Positions 20,304 through 30,215 are shown, numbered from the stretch's first letter. The stretch: DNA of 64,000 nt from Psychrobacter fozii (GCF_003217155.1 NZ_QJSU01000011.1:37246-101245), one strand, 5' to 3'. The notes: a model not told the origin generated them from the sequence alone. Numbers and translations: made by a program.

Positions 20304-20909
20304 ATGAAATTATCTATAACTTATAAAACATTATGTACATCGCTGGTCTTGGTCGGTGTATTAGGCTTGGCACAAATGGCTCAAGCCGCAACCTCCATCA
20401 GTAGTGGTAATAAATTGGCGCACGATGCCAAAAAGCAAATTGGGGTTACCACCAGCTATGATCCCGCTTATCGTAAATTAGAGTTTCCGCGTGGTGATGT
20501 GCCGATAGAAAGCGGTGTCTGCACTGATGTCATCATCAGAGCGTATCGTCTGCAAAACATTGATCTACAGCAATTGGTCAATCATGACATGAAGTCCAAC
20601 TGGTCAAGCTATCCAAAGAATTGGGGACTGAAATCGACGGACAAAAATATTGACCATCGTCGTGTGCCCAATCTGGAGGCATTCTTCGAGCGTCAAGGCC
20701 AGACATTATCAATTACAGATAAAGACAGCTTTCAAGCGGGAGATATCGTGTCATGGCGTTTGCCAAAGAGTAACTTACCGCACATAGGTATTGTCTCGGA
20801 CAAAGTAGCCGCGGATGGCACACCGTTGATTATTCATAATATCGGCAGCGGTACGCAAGAGGAAAACATCCTATTTGCCTATCCTATCCATAAGCACTTT
20901 CGATATTAA
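20304..20909 (+). CDS. Exported DUF1287 protein
   Basis: Signal peptide MKLSITYKTLCTSLVLVGVLGLAQMAQA, cut near residue 29, so periplasmic. DUF1287 body with GVCTDVIIRAYR (Cys), LPHIGIVSDK (His) and HNIGSG, a Cys/His layout like NlpC/P60 or CHAP amidases. Peptidoglycan-related hydrolysis is possible but is inference. 201 residues, usual length. Shares a bidirectional terminator with psd. Confidence 0.88.
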   Translation: MKLSITYKTLCTSLVLVGVLGLAQMAQAATSISSGNKLAHDAKKQIGVTTSYDPAYRKLEFPRGDVPIESGVCTDVIIRAYRLQNIDLQQLVNHDMKSNWSSYPKNWGLKSTDKNIDHRRVPNLEAFFERQGQTLSITDKDSFQAGDIVSWRLPKSNLPHIGIVSDKVAADGTPLIIHNIGSGTQEENILFAYPIHKHFRY

Positions 20910-20989
20910 GGTGATTTGAATATCTTTTAATACTGAAGTGCTTTCGCGATGAGTCGTGCCTTTTAATAATTAGTAAAAAGTAATCAATA

Positions 20990-21040
20990 AAAAGCCCCGT
21001 TAAGCGTTATGATTTACGCTTAACGGGGCTTTTGTTTTTT
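20990..21040. terminator. Bidirectional terminator DUF1287 / psd
   Basis: 18-bp perfect stem AAAAGCCCCGTTAAGCGT (20990-21007) with its complement at 21016-21033; T-rich on the right, A-rich on the left. Confidence 0.93.
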
Positions 21041-21085
21041 ACGAATCTTGTTTTTTGACTCGTATTTTATGATGTAGCAGAGTGT

Positions 21086-21922
21086 TTATTTGGTATCGGT
21101 ATTGCCCAGTAACTGTCCCATTTGTACAACACTATTGGCTTTCATACTGTCTTGCCAAGCAGCTTTTGCGGCTTTTGGTAGCACTACAATGGCGGTTGAG
21201 CCTAAGTAAAAACGGCCAAGTTCATCACCTTTCTCAAAGCTCATGTCATGGTTGGCTTCTTGGATATCATCCGTACGTGAGATTTTACCTGTCGCTACTG
21301 TTTCGATACCAGCGACAATCATCGCCCCGACCATCACCACGGCTGCTTTGCCATACTTAGTATCAAACATACAAACCAAACGCTCATTACGTGCAAATAA
21401 GTCAGGCACGTTATCGGCAGTCGTATTATTGACAGAGAACAACGTACCCGGTACGTAACGGGTCTTGGTTAAAGTGCCATCGAACGGCATATGGACACGG
21501 TGATAATTACTAGGTGCTAGATAAACGGTCGCAAAACTACCATCAGCAAAATAATGGCCGTCTTCGCTATCAGCAAGTAGCTGCCCGACATCGTAGTAAC
21601 GACCTTTGGCTTGAAGCAGTTTATGGTCTTCAATCTGACCCAACTGAGAGATAACACCATCCGCAGGGCTAACGATGCCGTCAGCAGTCGTATCGATAGG
21701 GCGAGCATCGTCTTTTAGTTCACGAGTAAAAAAATCATTGAAACTTTCATAGGCATTAAAGCTCTGGCGCTCATACTCGTCCAAACTGACATGATAAGCT
21801 TTAGCAAAGCTACGGATAAATGCGCGTTTGACGTAAGGGTGGCGACTTGCGGCTAGACGGCCTGCAACTTTGCTTAGTTGCTGCTGCGGGACAAGCTGTT
21901 GCAAGGTGGTGAATAAATTCAT
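21086..21922 (-). CDS. psd: Phosphatidylserine decarboxylase proenzyme
   Basis: Makes phosphatidylethanolamine at the inner membrane. Pyruvoyl enzyme that self-cleaves at the Gly-Ser of the LGST motif, seen near the C-terminus as GRFYLGSTAIVV. Other motifs: FNDFFTRELKDDARP, VSPADGVISQLG, PSNYHRVHMPFDG. I take ATG 21922 (MNLFTTLQQLVPQQ, 278 residues, family-like); the frame opens 15 codons earlier with atypical sequence. Divergent from dtd. Confidence 0.96.
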   Translation of the reverse strand: MNLFTTLQQLVPQQQLSKVAGRLAASRHPYVKRAFIRSFAKAYHVSLDEYERQSFNAYESFNDFFTRELKDDARPIDTTADGIVSPADGVISQLGQIEDHKLLQAKGRYYDVGQLLADSEDGHYFADGSFATVYLAPSNYHRVHMPFDGTLTKTRYVPGTLFSVNNTTADNVPDLFARNERLVCMFDTKYGKAAVVMVGAMIVAGIETVATGKISRTDDIQEANHDMSFEKGDELGRFYLGSTAIVVLPKAAKAAWQDSMKANSVVQMGQLLGNTDTK

Positions 21923-22034
21923 AATGAGGTTACCAAAGTAAAGTTCAATGTAATAATTAATGGGCAAGTGAATGGCTGCATTTTATCATGGACAGCATGT
22001 TATTGTATGAGCATAATCTGTAAGGAGTCAGTAA

Positions 22035-22490
22035 ATGAAAGCACTTATACAACGAGTGAAGGGTGCGAGTGTCACCATTAATGAACAGTGTGTCGGTACC
22101 ATTGAGCAAGGTGTGTTGGCATATATTGGTTTGGGTCACGATGATACGCTACAAAGCGCGCAGAGAATGGTCGATAAAATTCTGACTTATCGCATCTTTG
22201 AAAATGATGATGATCCTGCCAAATATGGTAAATTAGATAAAAACGTCCAGCAAGTAGCTGGTGGATTGCTATTAGTATCACAGTTCACTCTGATGGCAAA
22301 AACCGATAAAGGCCGTCGCCCTGACTTTGGTGGTGCAATGGCGCCCGATATGGCACAGACATTGTTTGCACAATTGGTCGCTTATGCCAAAACCCAGCAT
22401 GCAAATGTGGCCACTGGTCAGTTTGGCGCTGATATGCAGGTCTCAAGTATTAATGATGGGCCGCTGAACTTTTTATTAGAGGTAAAGTAA
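22035..22490 (+). CDS. dtd: D-aminoacyl-tRNA deacylase
   Basis: Removes D-amino acids (and Gly mischarges) from tRNA. 151 residues, normal size. Starts MKALIQRVKGASVTI; the catalytic SQFTLMAKTDKGRRPDF block is intact; ends near GPLNFLLEV, equivalent to the GPVT motif with Leu-Asn in place of Val-Thr. AAGGAG precedes the ATG. Confidence 0.96.
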   Translation: MKALIQRVKGASVTINEQCVGTIEQGVLAYIGLGHDDTLQSAQRMVDKILTYRIFENDDDPAKYGKLDKNVQQVAGGLLLVSQFTLMAKTDKGRRPDFGGAMAPDMAQTLFAQLVAYAKTQHANVATGQFGADMQVSSINDGPLNFLLEVK

Positions 22491-22530
22491 ACCATCGGAT
22501 TCAATATTAAGGATAAGGCATTTCAAACAA

Positions 22531-22548
22531 ATGTCATTAAGCTGTCAT
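22531..22548 (+). promoter_or_regulatory. Pho box upstream of phoB
   Basis: ATGTCAT-TAAG-CTGTCAT: two TGTCAT heptamers 11 bp apart, the classic PhoB site. A TAAAAT (22568-22573) or TAATAG (22561-22566) lies downstream as -10, so the box can replace the -35. Implies autoactivation of phoB-phoR under phosphate limitation. Confidence 0.85.
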
Positions 22549-22636
22549 AATTAATCCGTTTAATAGATAAAATATAGCGAGCACCTATCGCCTTGTTTAT
22601 AAGTTAAGTTTTGTCATCTAACGCTGAGAATACCGT

Positions 22637-23341
22637 ATGTATAATGAGCAAATTTTGATTGTTGAAGATGAACCTGCGATTCGTGAGATGATCGTAATGA
22701 CACTAGAAATGGCTGGATTTGATAGCTTGCAGGCAGCCGATGTATCAGAGGCGCATCAGCAAGTCGTCGATCATAGGCCTGCGCTTATTTTATTAGATTG
22801 GATGCTGCCCGGAGATAAGAGCGGTGTTGATTTTTGCCGTATGCTCAAAAATGATGAGATATTGTCCGAAATCCCCGTCATTATGCTGACGGCTAAATGT
22901 GAAGAAGATAGCAAGGTTCATGGCCTTGATGCCGGTGCTGATGATTATATGACTAAGCCCTTTTCGACACGTGAATTGATATCAAGAATTAAAGCAGTAT
23001 TGCGCCGTAGTAGTGCGCTCAGTAGTGATAAGCCTATCGAAATAGGCAATCTGAGCCTAGATACAAAGAGCCAGCGCGTGACAGCCACAGGCAAAGTCAT
23101 CGAAGTTGGCCCCACTGAGTATCGATTATTGGCATTCTTTATGAGTCACCCAGAGCGTGCTTATACGCGGACACAGCTGCTAGATCAGGTATGGGGTGGC
23201 AACGTCTATATTGAAGATAGAACCATTGATGTACATATCAAACGTCTGCGTACATTACTGCGCCCACATGACTGTGATAAGTTGATACAGACGGTTCGTG
23301 GTACAGGCTACCGGTTTTCTAGCTTTATTGAACCCAGTTAA
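22637..23341 (+). CDS. phoB: Phosphate regulon response regulator
   Basis: OmpR-type regulator. Receiver domain (1-120) with acidic pocket E10/D11, phospho-acceptor Asp54 (ILLDWMLPG), Thr in MLTAK, and Lys107 (MTKPF); C-terminal winged helix (about 135-230) with YRLLAFFMSHPERAYTRTQLLDQVWG and RTIDVHIKRLR. 234 residues, as PhoB. Preceded by a Pho box and followed by phoR. Confidence 0.96.
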   Translation: MYNEQILIVEDEPAIREMIVMTLEMAGFDSLQAADVSEAHQQVVDHRPALILLDWMLPGDKSGVDFCRMLKNDEILSEIPVIMLTAKCEEDSKVHGLDAGADDYMTKPFSTRELISRIKAVLRRSSALSSDKPIEIGNLSLDTKSQRVTATGKVIEVGPTEYRLLAFFMSHPERAYTRTQLLDQVWGGNVYIEDRTIDVHIKRLRTLLRPHDCDKLIQTVRGTGYRFSSFIEPS

Positions 23342-23403
23342 TTGACCCTAAAAGTGCCTTGGCAATCGTGGTCCAATATAGCGAATAGTGGTAAGGATAA
23401 TAA

Positions 23404-24495
23404 ATGAGCAATACTATGCCAATAGACAATAACCAGCAGGGCACGTTAGAGCCAACCTCTGAGAAAAATGCAACGGATCAACTTAACAAAATCAGCAGCG
23501 CCGTACAAGCATTAAAAGATGCGGTGATTTTAATCAATGATGATGATGGTTTGGAGTGGTGGAATCAAGCGGCAGAGGATTTGCTGCTATTGCAAGTAAC
23601 GGATAAAGGTCAAAGTATTTTTGACTTCATCAGCGCCCCTGAATTCCGTCAATATTATCAGTCCACAACGATACCTAACGATGGCGTTCATATAGAATCA
23701 TGGCGAGATGCTAAGCGCTATCTAAAGTGTGAAATCACACCGTTTGGTGATGAAAAGCTGCTCATCATTTATGACGTGACACGATTGCATAATCTAGAAG
23801 AAATGCGCCGCGATTTTGTCGGGAATGTCTCGCATGAATTACGTACGCCACTGACCGTAATGATGGGGTATTTAGAAAACTTCTCACATCAGCCAGATAT
23901 GCCGCCGCATTGGCGTCGTGGTTTTGAGTTGATGACTCAGCAAACAGCTCGCATGAATAGAATTGTAAATGACTTGCTCCTGTTATCTCGCATTGAAATC
24001 GAAGAGGCTCATGAGCTGACTTATATTGATATGACCAAGCTGTTGACTCATGTCTATGATGATGCGCAAGCTTATAATCAATCGTATGGTCATACCATTC
24101 ATTTGCAGATAGATACTTATGACGGGCTACAAGGTTCAGAGATGTACCTAAATAGTGCATTGTCGAATTTGGTGATAAATGCTATTAAATATACCCCAAA
24201 AGGTGGCGATATATCCATCAGCTGGACCAAGACGTCAGAAGGCTGCAAGTTCGCTGTTGAGGATAATGGCATTGGCATTGCATCGCAGCATATTGAGCGT
24301 TTGACGGAGCGTTTTTATCGTATTGATAAAGGCCGTAGTCGTGCCACAGGTGGTACAGGTTTGGGCTTAGCGATTGTAAAACATGTCTTGTACCAGCATG
24401 AGGCAAAATTACAAATTGACTCGGTAGAAGGGGTCGGGTCCACATTTAGCATGGTATTCCCAGCAGCTTATGTTCGATCTGCTCCTACGAGTTAA
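23404..24495 (+). CDS. phoR: Phosphate regulon sensor kinase, lacking membrane segments
   Basis: Histidine kinase partner of PhoB. Order: polar N-terminus (1-25), PAS domain (30-125), HisKA with His144 (FVGNVSHELRTPLTVMMGYLE), HATPase with NLVINAIKYTPKGG, VEDNGIGI and GTGLGLAIVKH. E. coli PhoR is 431 residues with an N-terminal membrane region; this one is 363 and has no hydrophobic helix, and only 62 bases separate it from phoB. It must be cytosolic or held by partners. Confidence 0.92.
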   Translation: MSNTMPIDNNQQGTLEPTSEKNATDQLNKISSAVQALKDAVILINDDDGLEWWNQAAEDLLLLQVTDKGQSIFDFISAPEFRQYYQSTTIPNDGVHIESWRDAKRYLKCEITPFGDEKLLIIYDVTRLHNLEEMRRDFVGNVSHELRTPLTVMMGYLENFSHQPDMPPHWRRGFELMTQQTARMNRIVNDLLLLSRIEIEEAHELTYIDMTKLLTHVYDDAQAYNQSYGHTIHLQIDTYDGLQGSEMYLNSALSNLVINAIKYTPKGGDISISWTKTSEGCKFAVEDNGIGIASQHIERLTERFYRIDKGRSRATGGTGLGLAIVKHVLYQHEAKLQIDSVEGVGSTFSMVFPAAYVRSAPTS

Positions 24496-24534
24496 GACCG
24501 AAAATATTACTGATTTATAGATGAATAATATGCC

Positions 24535-25125
24535 CTAATTCTTTTGCAAAAATGGATACGGGTTCACAGCGCTACCATTGATGTATATCCCATAATGGAC
24601 ATGGGGCGGTGTGCCTTTTGCATTGCCACTATCACCAACATAGCCAATGATATCACCAGCATTCACCCAGTCGTTGGGAGTAATATCGGCATAATCTTCT
24701 AAATGCGCATAGTAGTGTCCTGCGCCGCCAGGTCCAACGATGACCACCACGCGACCACCCAAATTATTTTCACCTACTTTGCGGACGATACCTTGCGTTG
24801 TCGACTGTATCGGTGTGCCTCGCGCTGCAAAAATATCAATACCCTCATGCGAGCGGCCTTGACTACGCGCAGCACCCCAAGTATCCGTTAGATTCTGCTC
24901 TGGTAACGGAGAAGGTAGGCTGTCTTCTGTGGGCAGAGCTTGCTGCAATAGGCTCAACTGCTGCCATTTTGACACAACAAATGACTGTGTTTGTTGACTG
25001 ATACTTGGCAGCAGTTTGTCTAATATAAACAATAGCATCACCAATACAGCAGCTCTAATGAGTACGCTTAGTACACGGCGTAAAAGCGTGGGTTTGGCTC
25101 GCTGATGTTCATCGGCAGGTAGCAT
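24535..25125 (-). CDS. M23 family metallopeptidase (LytM-like), membrane-anchored
   Basis: One N-terminal membrane helix (residues 18-40), a short linker, and a peptidase_M23 domain (about 85-196). Zinc motifs are complete: His93-x3-Asp97 (SHEGID) and HVH near residue 175, with HYYAHLEDY between. Expected to cut peptidoglycan cross-links in the periplasm, or act as an amidase activator. Convergent with phoR, 39 bases apart. Confidence 0.9.
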   Translation of the reverse strand: MLPADEHQRAKPTLLRRVLSVLIRAAVLVMLLFILDKLLPSISQQTQSFVVSKWQQLSLLQQALPTEDSLPSPLPEQNLTDTWGAARSQGRSHEGIDIFAARGTPIQSTTQGIVRKVGENNLGGRVVVIVGPGGAGHYYAHLEDYADITPNDWVNAGDIIGYVGDSGNAKGTPPHVHYGIYINGSAVNPYPFLQKN

Positions 25126-25307
25126 AGGGCTCTCTTAAATTTTCTATATTATTGAATACTACATTGTAGAAGTTCTATCCTTTACTTTCTGTATGAGCTT
25201 GTTATATTTGGCTTTTATCCCAATAACTATAAATGTGACAAGCGTATTGCTATTAACTATAACGTTTCTATTAGGCCATTTCAGCCACTATTGATGACCC
25301 ATATTAT

Positions 25308-26000
25308 ATGACCGACTTTGACACTGCACTGATTATCGACACCGAAACGGATCAAGGCCGTGATCCACGACCTATTCAAGTTGCGACTATTAATGTGGCG
25401 ACAGGGTTTGAGTGGATGAAATACTTTAATAGTGGCCGATCTATATCGCCCGTTGTTATCAAAGTGCATGGCATTACCGATGAGGATGTAGCAGGTCTTG
25501 AACGTTTTGAATTAGACCAATTTGAATTGCCTGAATATCTGATTGGTCATAATGTGCGCTTTGATTGGCGAGTGATTGGTAGCCCCTCTGCCAAGCTCAT
25601 ATGTACGGTGCGGCTGGCGAGGGTAGCCTTTCCAGAATGGAGTGCTTACGGTCAGTCCAAGTGTATCGAGCAGCTATTGGGGAAGTCCGAAGCAAGTAGA
25701 ATGACGGTGGCTGCTCATGATGCACTAGGTGATGCACGCATGTGTTATCTGCTTTATCAGGCTTGTTGCGAACGTCTAGAGATTGCTCCGACGGATTTTG
25801 CAGCGGCGCATGCTATTTCTAATAAAGCGACCCCTGTGAGTAAGATGCCGTTTGGCAAGCATAAGGGCAAGCCAATTAAAGAGGTACCTATCAGCTATGT
25901 TAAATGGATGATAGGCAATATTCATAACATGCAGCCGTCGCTGTATTCTGCGTTGACCAAGCGTATCAAAGCAGAAGAGAGCGAAAGCTCAGAAAAGTAA
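25308..26000 (+). CDS. DEDDh 3'-5' exonuclease with DUF3820-like C-terminus
   Basis: RNase T/DNA Q-like fold: IIDTET (catalytic Asp, Glu), IGHNVRFDWRVI (Asp), AHDALGDARM (His and Asp) supply the four acidic residues and His. Residues 185-222 form a small second domain, MPFGKHKGKPIKEVPISYVKWMI, like DUF3820. 230 residues. The start has no clear ribosome site. Substrate not known. Confidence 0.88.
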   Translation: MTDFDTALIIDTETDQGRDPRPIQVATINVATGFEWMKYFNSGRSISPVVIKVHGITDEDVAGLERFELDQFELPEYLIGHNVRFDWRVIGSPSAKLICTVRLARVAFPEWSAYGQSKCIEQLLGKSEASRMTVAAHDALGDARMCYLLYQACCERLEIAPTDFAAAHAISNKATPVSKMPFGKHKGKPIKEVPISYVKWMIGNIHNMQPSLYSALTKRIKAEESESSEK

Positions 26001-26009
26001 ATATCCTTC

Positions 26010-26924
26010 TTAATGCTGCTTATTCAGCCAATCAACTGCCATCTGCCAAAGCTCTGGCGCCTTGGCATTGGTTTTACTACTAAAATAACGCATATGCCCG
26101 ATATGATTTAGCCCGAAATCTTTGGGTTCTAAAAAGCGTTTTTCTACTGGCATTTTTGTAAATACGCGAATCATGTCATCCATGTTTTTGCTATTGGCGA
26201 TATCGTCATCGCTAAAGCCCAACCAAAGCGCTGGCATGCTTAGCTCGTCATAAAAATGCGTGTGTATACTCTTGCCAAAAGCGGTCTTGATATAGCCTGC
26301 GCCATTGCACCAATCACGCCACTGTCGAGCTACACCGCGCGGTAATGGCTCGCCCATGCCGATTTTATCCGATGGTGTGTAGCCTAGCGTCAAGTTAGCG
26401 AGTGGGATAAAGGCATCCATAAAGCCTATTGCTTTGAGCTTATATGGCATATTCATGTTTTTGATACGTCCTGATGAGCAAGCAACGTTGAATACAGATT
26501 TGATAGCCTTATAATTTGGCATCAAACCAACGAGCTGACCGCCTGCGCTATGACCAATCAGATGATAAGTTGCGTTAGGGAACTCATCTTGTAAGGCATC
26601 AAGGACGGCTGGCATGTCATGGCGACCCCAGCTAATCAAAGACGCATCACATTTAGATAAGTCAGAAGAAAGTGATTCGCCGATGCCTTCATTATCGAAA
26701 GTCAGTACTCCAAAGCCGTGTTTTGCTAAGTAGGTCGCAAAGCTATGGTAAAACTGGCGTTTGATACCAGTGGCTGGTGCTATCATAATCGCTGTTTTCA
26801 TTGCTCCTGTAGGGCGATAAACGGTCGCTGCCAATGCCTTATTACGGTCTGTCATGATGCTTAGAGAGTAAACATCTATTTGAGAGTCAGTATCTATTTG
26901 ATTATTGATAGGGCTGTTTTCCAT
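26010..26924 (-). CDS. Alpha/beta hydrolase
   Basis: Serine hydrolase fold, 304 residues, no signal peptide. Nucleophile Ser126 in LIGHSAGG; oxyanion region APATGIKRQFYH; His probably in the C-terminal GLNHIGHMRYF. Similar to COG4757-type predicted hydrolases. Substrate unknown. Convergent with the exonuclease, 10 bases apart. Confidence 0.85.
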   Translation of the reverse strand: MENSPINNQIDTDSQIDVYSLSIMTDRNKALAATVYRPTGAMKTAIMIAPATGIKRQFYHSFATYLAKHGFGVLTFDNEGIGESLSSDLSKCDASLISWGRHDMPAVLDALQDEFPNATYHLIGHSAGGQLVGLMPNYKAIKSVFNVACSSGRIKNMNMPYKLKAIGFMDAFIPLANLTLGYTPSDKIGMGEPLPRGVARQWRDWCNGAGYIKTAFGKSIHTHFYDELSMPALWLGFSDDDIANSKNMDDMIRVFTKMPVEKRFLEPKDFGLNHIGHMRYFSSKTNAKAPELWQMAVDWLNKQH

Positions 26925-26940
26925 GGTTTGGCCTTAGGAT

Positions 26941-26976
26941 GTTTTATCATTTTTATCATTTTTATCATTTTTATCA
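26941..26976. repeat. Four copies of a 9-bp tandem repeat
   Basis: Unit TTTTTATCA, the first copy with one mismatch (G at the first base), just upstream of the alpha/beta hydrolase start. Repeat number could vary. Confidence 0.8.
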
Positions 26977-27277
26977 TTGCGTTTGATGAGTAAATAAGAG
27001 CTAACCGTCTCGAGCATGTAGTCATTGCGTAGTGATAAATCGTTGCTGATATCTGACAGGGTTGCTTATGTTAAAATAAATCTTAGTGAGGAAGGCACTC
27101 GAAGATGACTTCCAAGTTCTATTTTTTTTATTTTAAATGCTATTATCTATCAAGGTTTTCATAAAAATCTATTTTTGAATTGAGGGCATACCCCAGTATA
27201 CATACACTTTTTAATAGCTAAATTTTTAATCAATAGACATTCAATAAAAACAATCGATGTAACATTAAGGAAGCTAT

Positions 27278-27955
27278 ATGCAAATGAAGATTAACAACGA
27301 TACGTATGAAGTTATCACTAGCCAAGACATCACTAACATTGAGCAAGCAGTGAATAAATCAGCATTGACGATGCCATTAGTGGCAGTGTATTGCGGTTCG
27401 CGTCTCGGTAATAAAGAAGTCTACGAGCAAGCAGCACGCGAGCTAGGTCGTGCGTTAGCAGATAACGGTATGGGTTTGGTCTACGGTGGCGCTAGTATTG
27501 GGCTGATGGGTGCCGTTGCAGATGAAGTGATCAAGGGCGGTGCGCAAGCGATTGGGGTGATTCCAACCTTTATGCTCAAACATGAGATTGCTCATGAACA
27601 GCTAACTTGTCTACACTTAACTGATACCATGCACACCCGAAAAACAGTGATGGCAGAGTATGCGGATGCATTTATCACACTGCCTGGTGGTCTTGGTACA
27701 TTAGAAGAGATCATGGAGATTGCTACTTGGCGTCAGCTATATCAGCATGAAAAGCCGATGATTATCCTCAATATCAATGGTTTTTATGATCGTATGGTTG
27801 AGCATTTAAAATATACTGCTGACCAAGGTTTTATGAAGCAAGAAGATCTTGAGCGTTTGGTGGTGTGCAATACGATTGATGAAGCCATTGACCTATTAAA
27901 AACCGTAGTAACCATCGATAGTGCTGTCGATACAGAAAAAATGGCTGGTAACTAA
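27278..27955 (+). CDS. LOG family protein (cytokinin riboside 5'-monophosphate phosphoribohydrolase-like)
   Basis: Rossmann-like LOG/TIGR00730 protein that cleaves nucleoside monophosphates to base plus ribose 5-phosphate. Seen: VYCGSRLGN, VYGGASIGLMGAVADEV, and the active-site motif PGGLGTLEEIMEIATWRQL. 225 residues with a 30-residue N-terminal extension. AAGGAAG lies before ATG 27278. Confidence 0.93.
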   Translation: MQMKINNDTYEVITSQDITNIEQAVNKSALTMPLVAVYCGSRLGNKEVYEQAARELGRALADNGMGLVYGGASIGLMGAVADEVIKGGAQAIGVIPTFMLKHEIAHEQLTCLHLTDTMHTRKTVMAEYADAFITLPGGLGTLEEIMEIATWRQLYQHEKPMIILNINGFYDRMVEHLKYTADQGFMKQEDLERLVVCNTIDEAIDLLKTVVTIDSAVDTEKMAGN

Positions 27956-28031
27956 GTTCGAGCCTATGCGGTATTTAGCTTGTAATCGATTCAAGTTATA
28001 AATAGCACAAAGCAATCAAGCGTAGAGGTAT

Positions 28032-28077
28032 AAAAAAGGAGAGAGTGGCTTATTATTAGCCACTCTCTCCTTTTTTT
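28032..28077. terminator. Bidirectional terminator after the LOG gene
   Basis: 19-bp perfect stem (28032-28050 with 28058-28076), 7-base loop TATTATT, A6 on the left and T7 on the right. Confidence 0.93.
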
Positions 28078-28155
28078 ACTCAATTTTTAAATAGCCAATG
28101 ATAAAGCTTAAGATAAGCCTGACACCGTATGTCATTTATATGTATATGAAATTGA

Positions 28156-29715
28156 CTATACCGTATCTAAGTCCTTCTTAGGAATACTATGGTTCACGCC
28201 CGCCATCGCTATGGGAAAGCCGCGTTCTTCAGCCAAACTACGAGCGACTCTATCAATAGTCATACTATCGTTGTGTGTCAGATAAGACCATTCGTGAGCA
28301 TCGCGATTTCGATTCGCAGGCGTATCAGGATTAACCAAGCCAAGTTTGGCCAGCTCGTCAACGATTTGATCAGCAGCGATTAGAGTCGATGACGCTTTGA
28401 CGTTTTCAGCACGCGCATAACGGATATTAGAATATAGGCTCACATCAGCGACTCGCAAGGTGTCATCTTGCCCAGGTATTTGCTGCCCACCATATAACGC
28501 ATTACCGACCGTACGCGCGCTATGGAAGGTCGGTACAAACTCAGCCACGTAATCAATCGATTGTTGACTGCGCGCTTGTAACGGTGCCTTGTCCCAGCCA
28601 TCTTCGATATAGTGCACATATTGCGGTGGCAATTTGGGTTGGGCGCTGTCTTTGCTAGAAGCGACCAATCCATCATCGAATAAAGTGATGAATTTACTCA
28701 TGCCATGTATTTGAAAGTAGCCGCCTGGATAAGGGGTTAGCTGCGCCATGCCTTCTGGTGTGCCTCGATTGCCATAGACGATAATCTCTGGTATCTGTCC
28801 GCCAGCATTGTCCCAATGCGTAATATAAGAGGATTTAAACTCGACCATACGAGTCACTTTGACACCGACCATATCGTCGATCACACCAGTACGAAAGCCA
28901 CAAGCATTGATCAAGTAATCTACCTCGATAGACTCAGTTTGAGGCTTTGATTCGAGATTTGATTCGTAACCAGCAGCTTGTTGATAGTCGATACGCCATT
29001 TGGTGACATGGTGATCCGCATTTGAGCAGTTTTCGCAGTCGACAGGCATGACTTGTTGTACTTGAGTATCGGTAAAGACATGGGCATGGTCATAATCTGC
29101 TAATGCCAATTGTGCAGAGGCCGCTAAGCGAAATATATTCCAGCCATACTCTTGTACGACGATTAATGGAAATTTGACTTTGTTCAGATCCAGATATTTA
29201 GCGACTGGTATCATCCATTCGTCAACGGTCGTTGGCACAGCAACTTGCTCACGCTCGGACAGCTCAATCAACTGCTCATGGCTATAGAGCTGATAGTAGT
29301 CTTCCGGCTCACCCAGTACTTTATTACTGCTATCTTGAGCGATAAGCTCCCGATAGGCATCGGTCAATATATCGAGGCGTGGGAGCAAGTCTTCGGGTAG
29401 GCCACCATCTCGTGTCGGCACGGCAAATACAGTTGGACGTACGTCGATGGTGTAAGGATAAAGACGCAAAATATCAATACATTGTTTTAGTAGGGCGACA
29501 CAGTCCTCATCAGGTATCTCGCGATATAGATTGCCCCCTGCATGTAGATGACACATCGGCGGGCCATCAATCAGCGATTTGTTTTTTTCAAATAAATACG
29601 TCTCAAGCCCTAACGCTGCAAGGCGAATAGCAATAGTTGCTCCAGCCGTACCACCACCTAGAATACCGACGCGTTTGGTAGGATGCGTTTGATTTTTGAT
29701 AACAGATTGAGTCAT
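28156..29715 (-). CDS. FAD-dependent oxidoreductase, family unclear
   Basis: 519 residues from ATG 29715 (a GTG at 29745 is alternative). N-terminal FAD-binding motif RVGILGGGTAGATIAIRLAALGLETYLFEK; then GPPMCHLHAGGNLYREI, a segment conserved-looking but unassigned, and INACGFRTG in the middle, where flavoproteins have a second dinucleotide-binding motif. No signal peptide or membrane segment. It does not show halogenase WxWxIP or known Mqo motifs. Reaction unknown. AAGGAT lies 13 bases upstream of the chosen start. Confidence 0.75.
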   Translation of the reverse strand: MTQSVIKNQTHPTKRVGILGGGTAGATIAIRLAALGLETYLFEKNKSLIDGPPMCHLHAGGNLYREIPDEDCVALLKQCIDILRLYPYTIDVRPTVFAVPTRDGGLPEDLLPRLDILTDAYRELIAQDSSNKVLGEPEDYYQLYSHEQLIELSEREQVAVPTTVDEWMIPVAKYLDLNKVKFPLIVVQEYGWNIFRLAASAQLALADYDHAHVFTDTQVQQVMPVDCENCSNADHHVTKWRIDYQQAAGYESNLESKPQTESIEVDYLINACGFRTGVIDDMVGVKVTRMVEFKSSYITHWDNAGGQIPEIIVYGNRGTPEGMAQLTPYPGGYFQIHGMSKFITLFDDGLVASSKDSAQPKLPPQYVHYIEDGWDKAPLQARSQQSIDYVAEFVPTFHSARTVGNALYGGQQIPGQDDTLRVADVSLYSNIRYARAENVKASSTLIAADQIVDELAKLGLVNPDTPANRNRDAHEWSYLTHNDSMTIDRVARSLAEERGFPIAMAGVNHSIPKKDLDTV

Positions 29716-30215
29716 TGTCGTTGTTATATCCTTAATAGCATTCACAGCAAATAGTGCTCGATGTATTCATTAAATATCTTGTGTCTAAATAACTTATAAC
29801 TGTTGATATGCGTGCAAAGTTGCCAACTTCAATATGTATATTGGGCCGCAATGGTAATATTTTCTATTGTTTAGTAACTCTTAAATTCCATAGCGTTATT
29901 TTACGAAAAACTACAACTAATATGACGGCAAATAAGTAAGTGAATACATGAGTTTTGTCAACGAGTAGGTAGGACTGTCTATCCAGTGCGATGGATTTGT
30001 TGGCTTGTTCCGTAGGATATAAGCAGTTTTGTAAAGACCACTCTGTATAAAAACAACTGTCTATATGCCCATGCTATATTAAATAGCTTGAAGTCAGGAT
30101 TGGGTCATTTTTGCTTTTACTTAAATCACATGTAATCAAAGCACATGTACTCAAGTCGTATGATTGTAAGCAAACTCTAAATAAAATTAACCATGACAAT
30201 AACAAGGACGTTATC
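29716..30215. other. Intergenic region, nothing coding seen
   Basis: About 500 bases between divergent genes, AT-rich. Near 30115-30160 CACATGTA-type words repeat. No convincing promoter pair, hairpin or gene. Confidence 0.4.
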
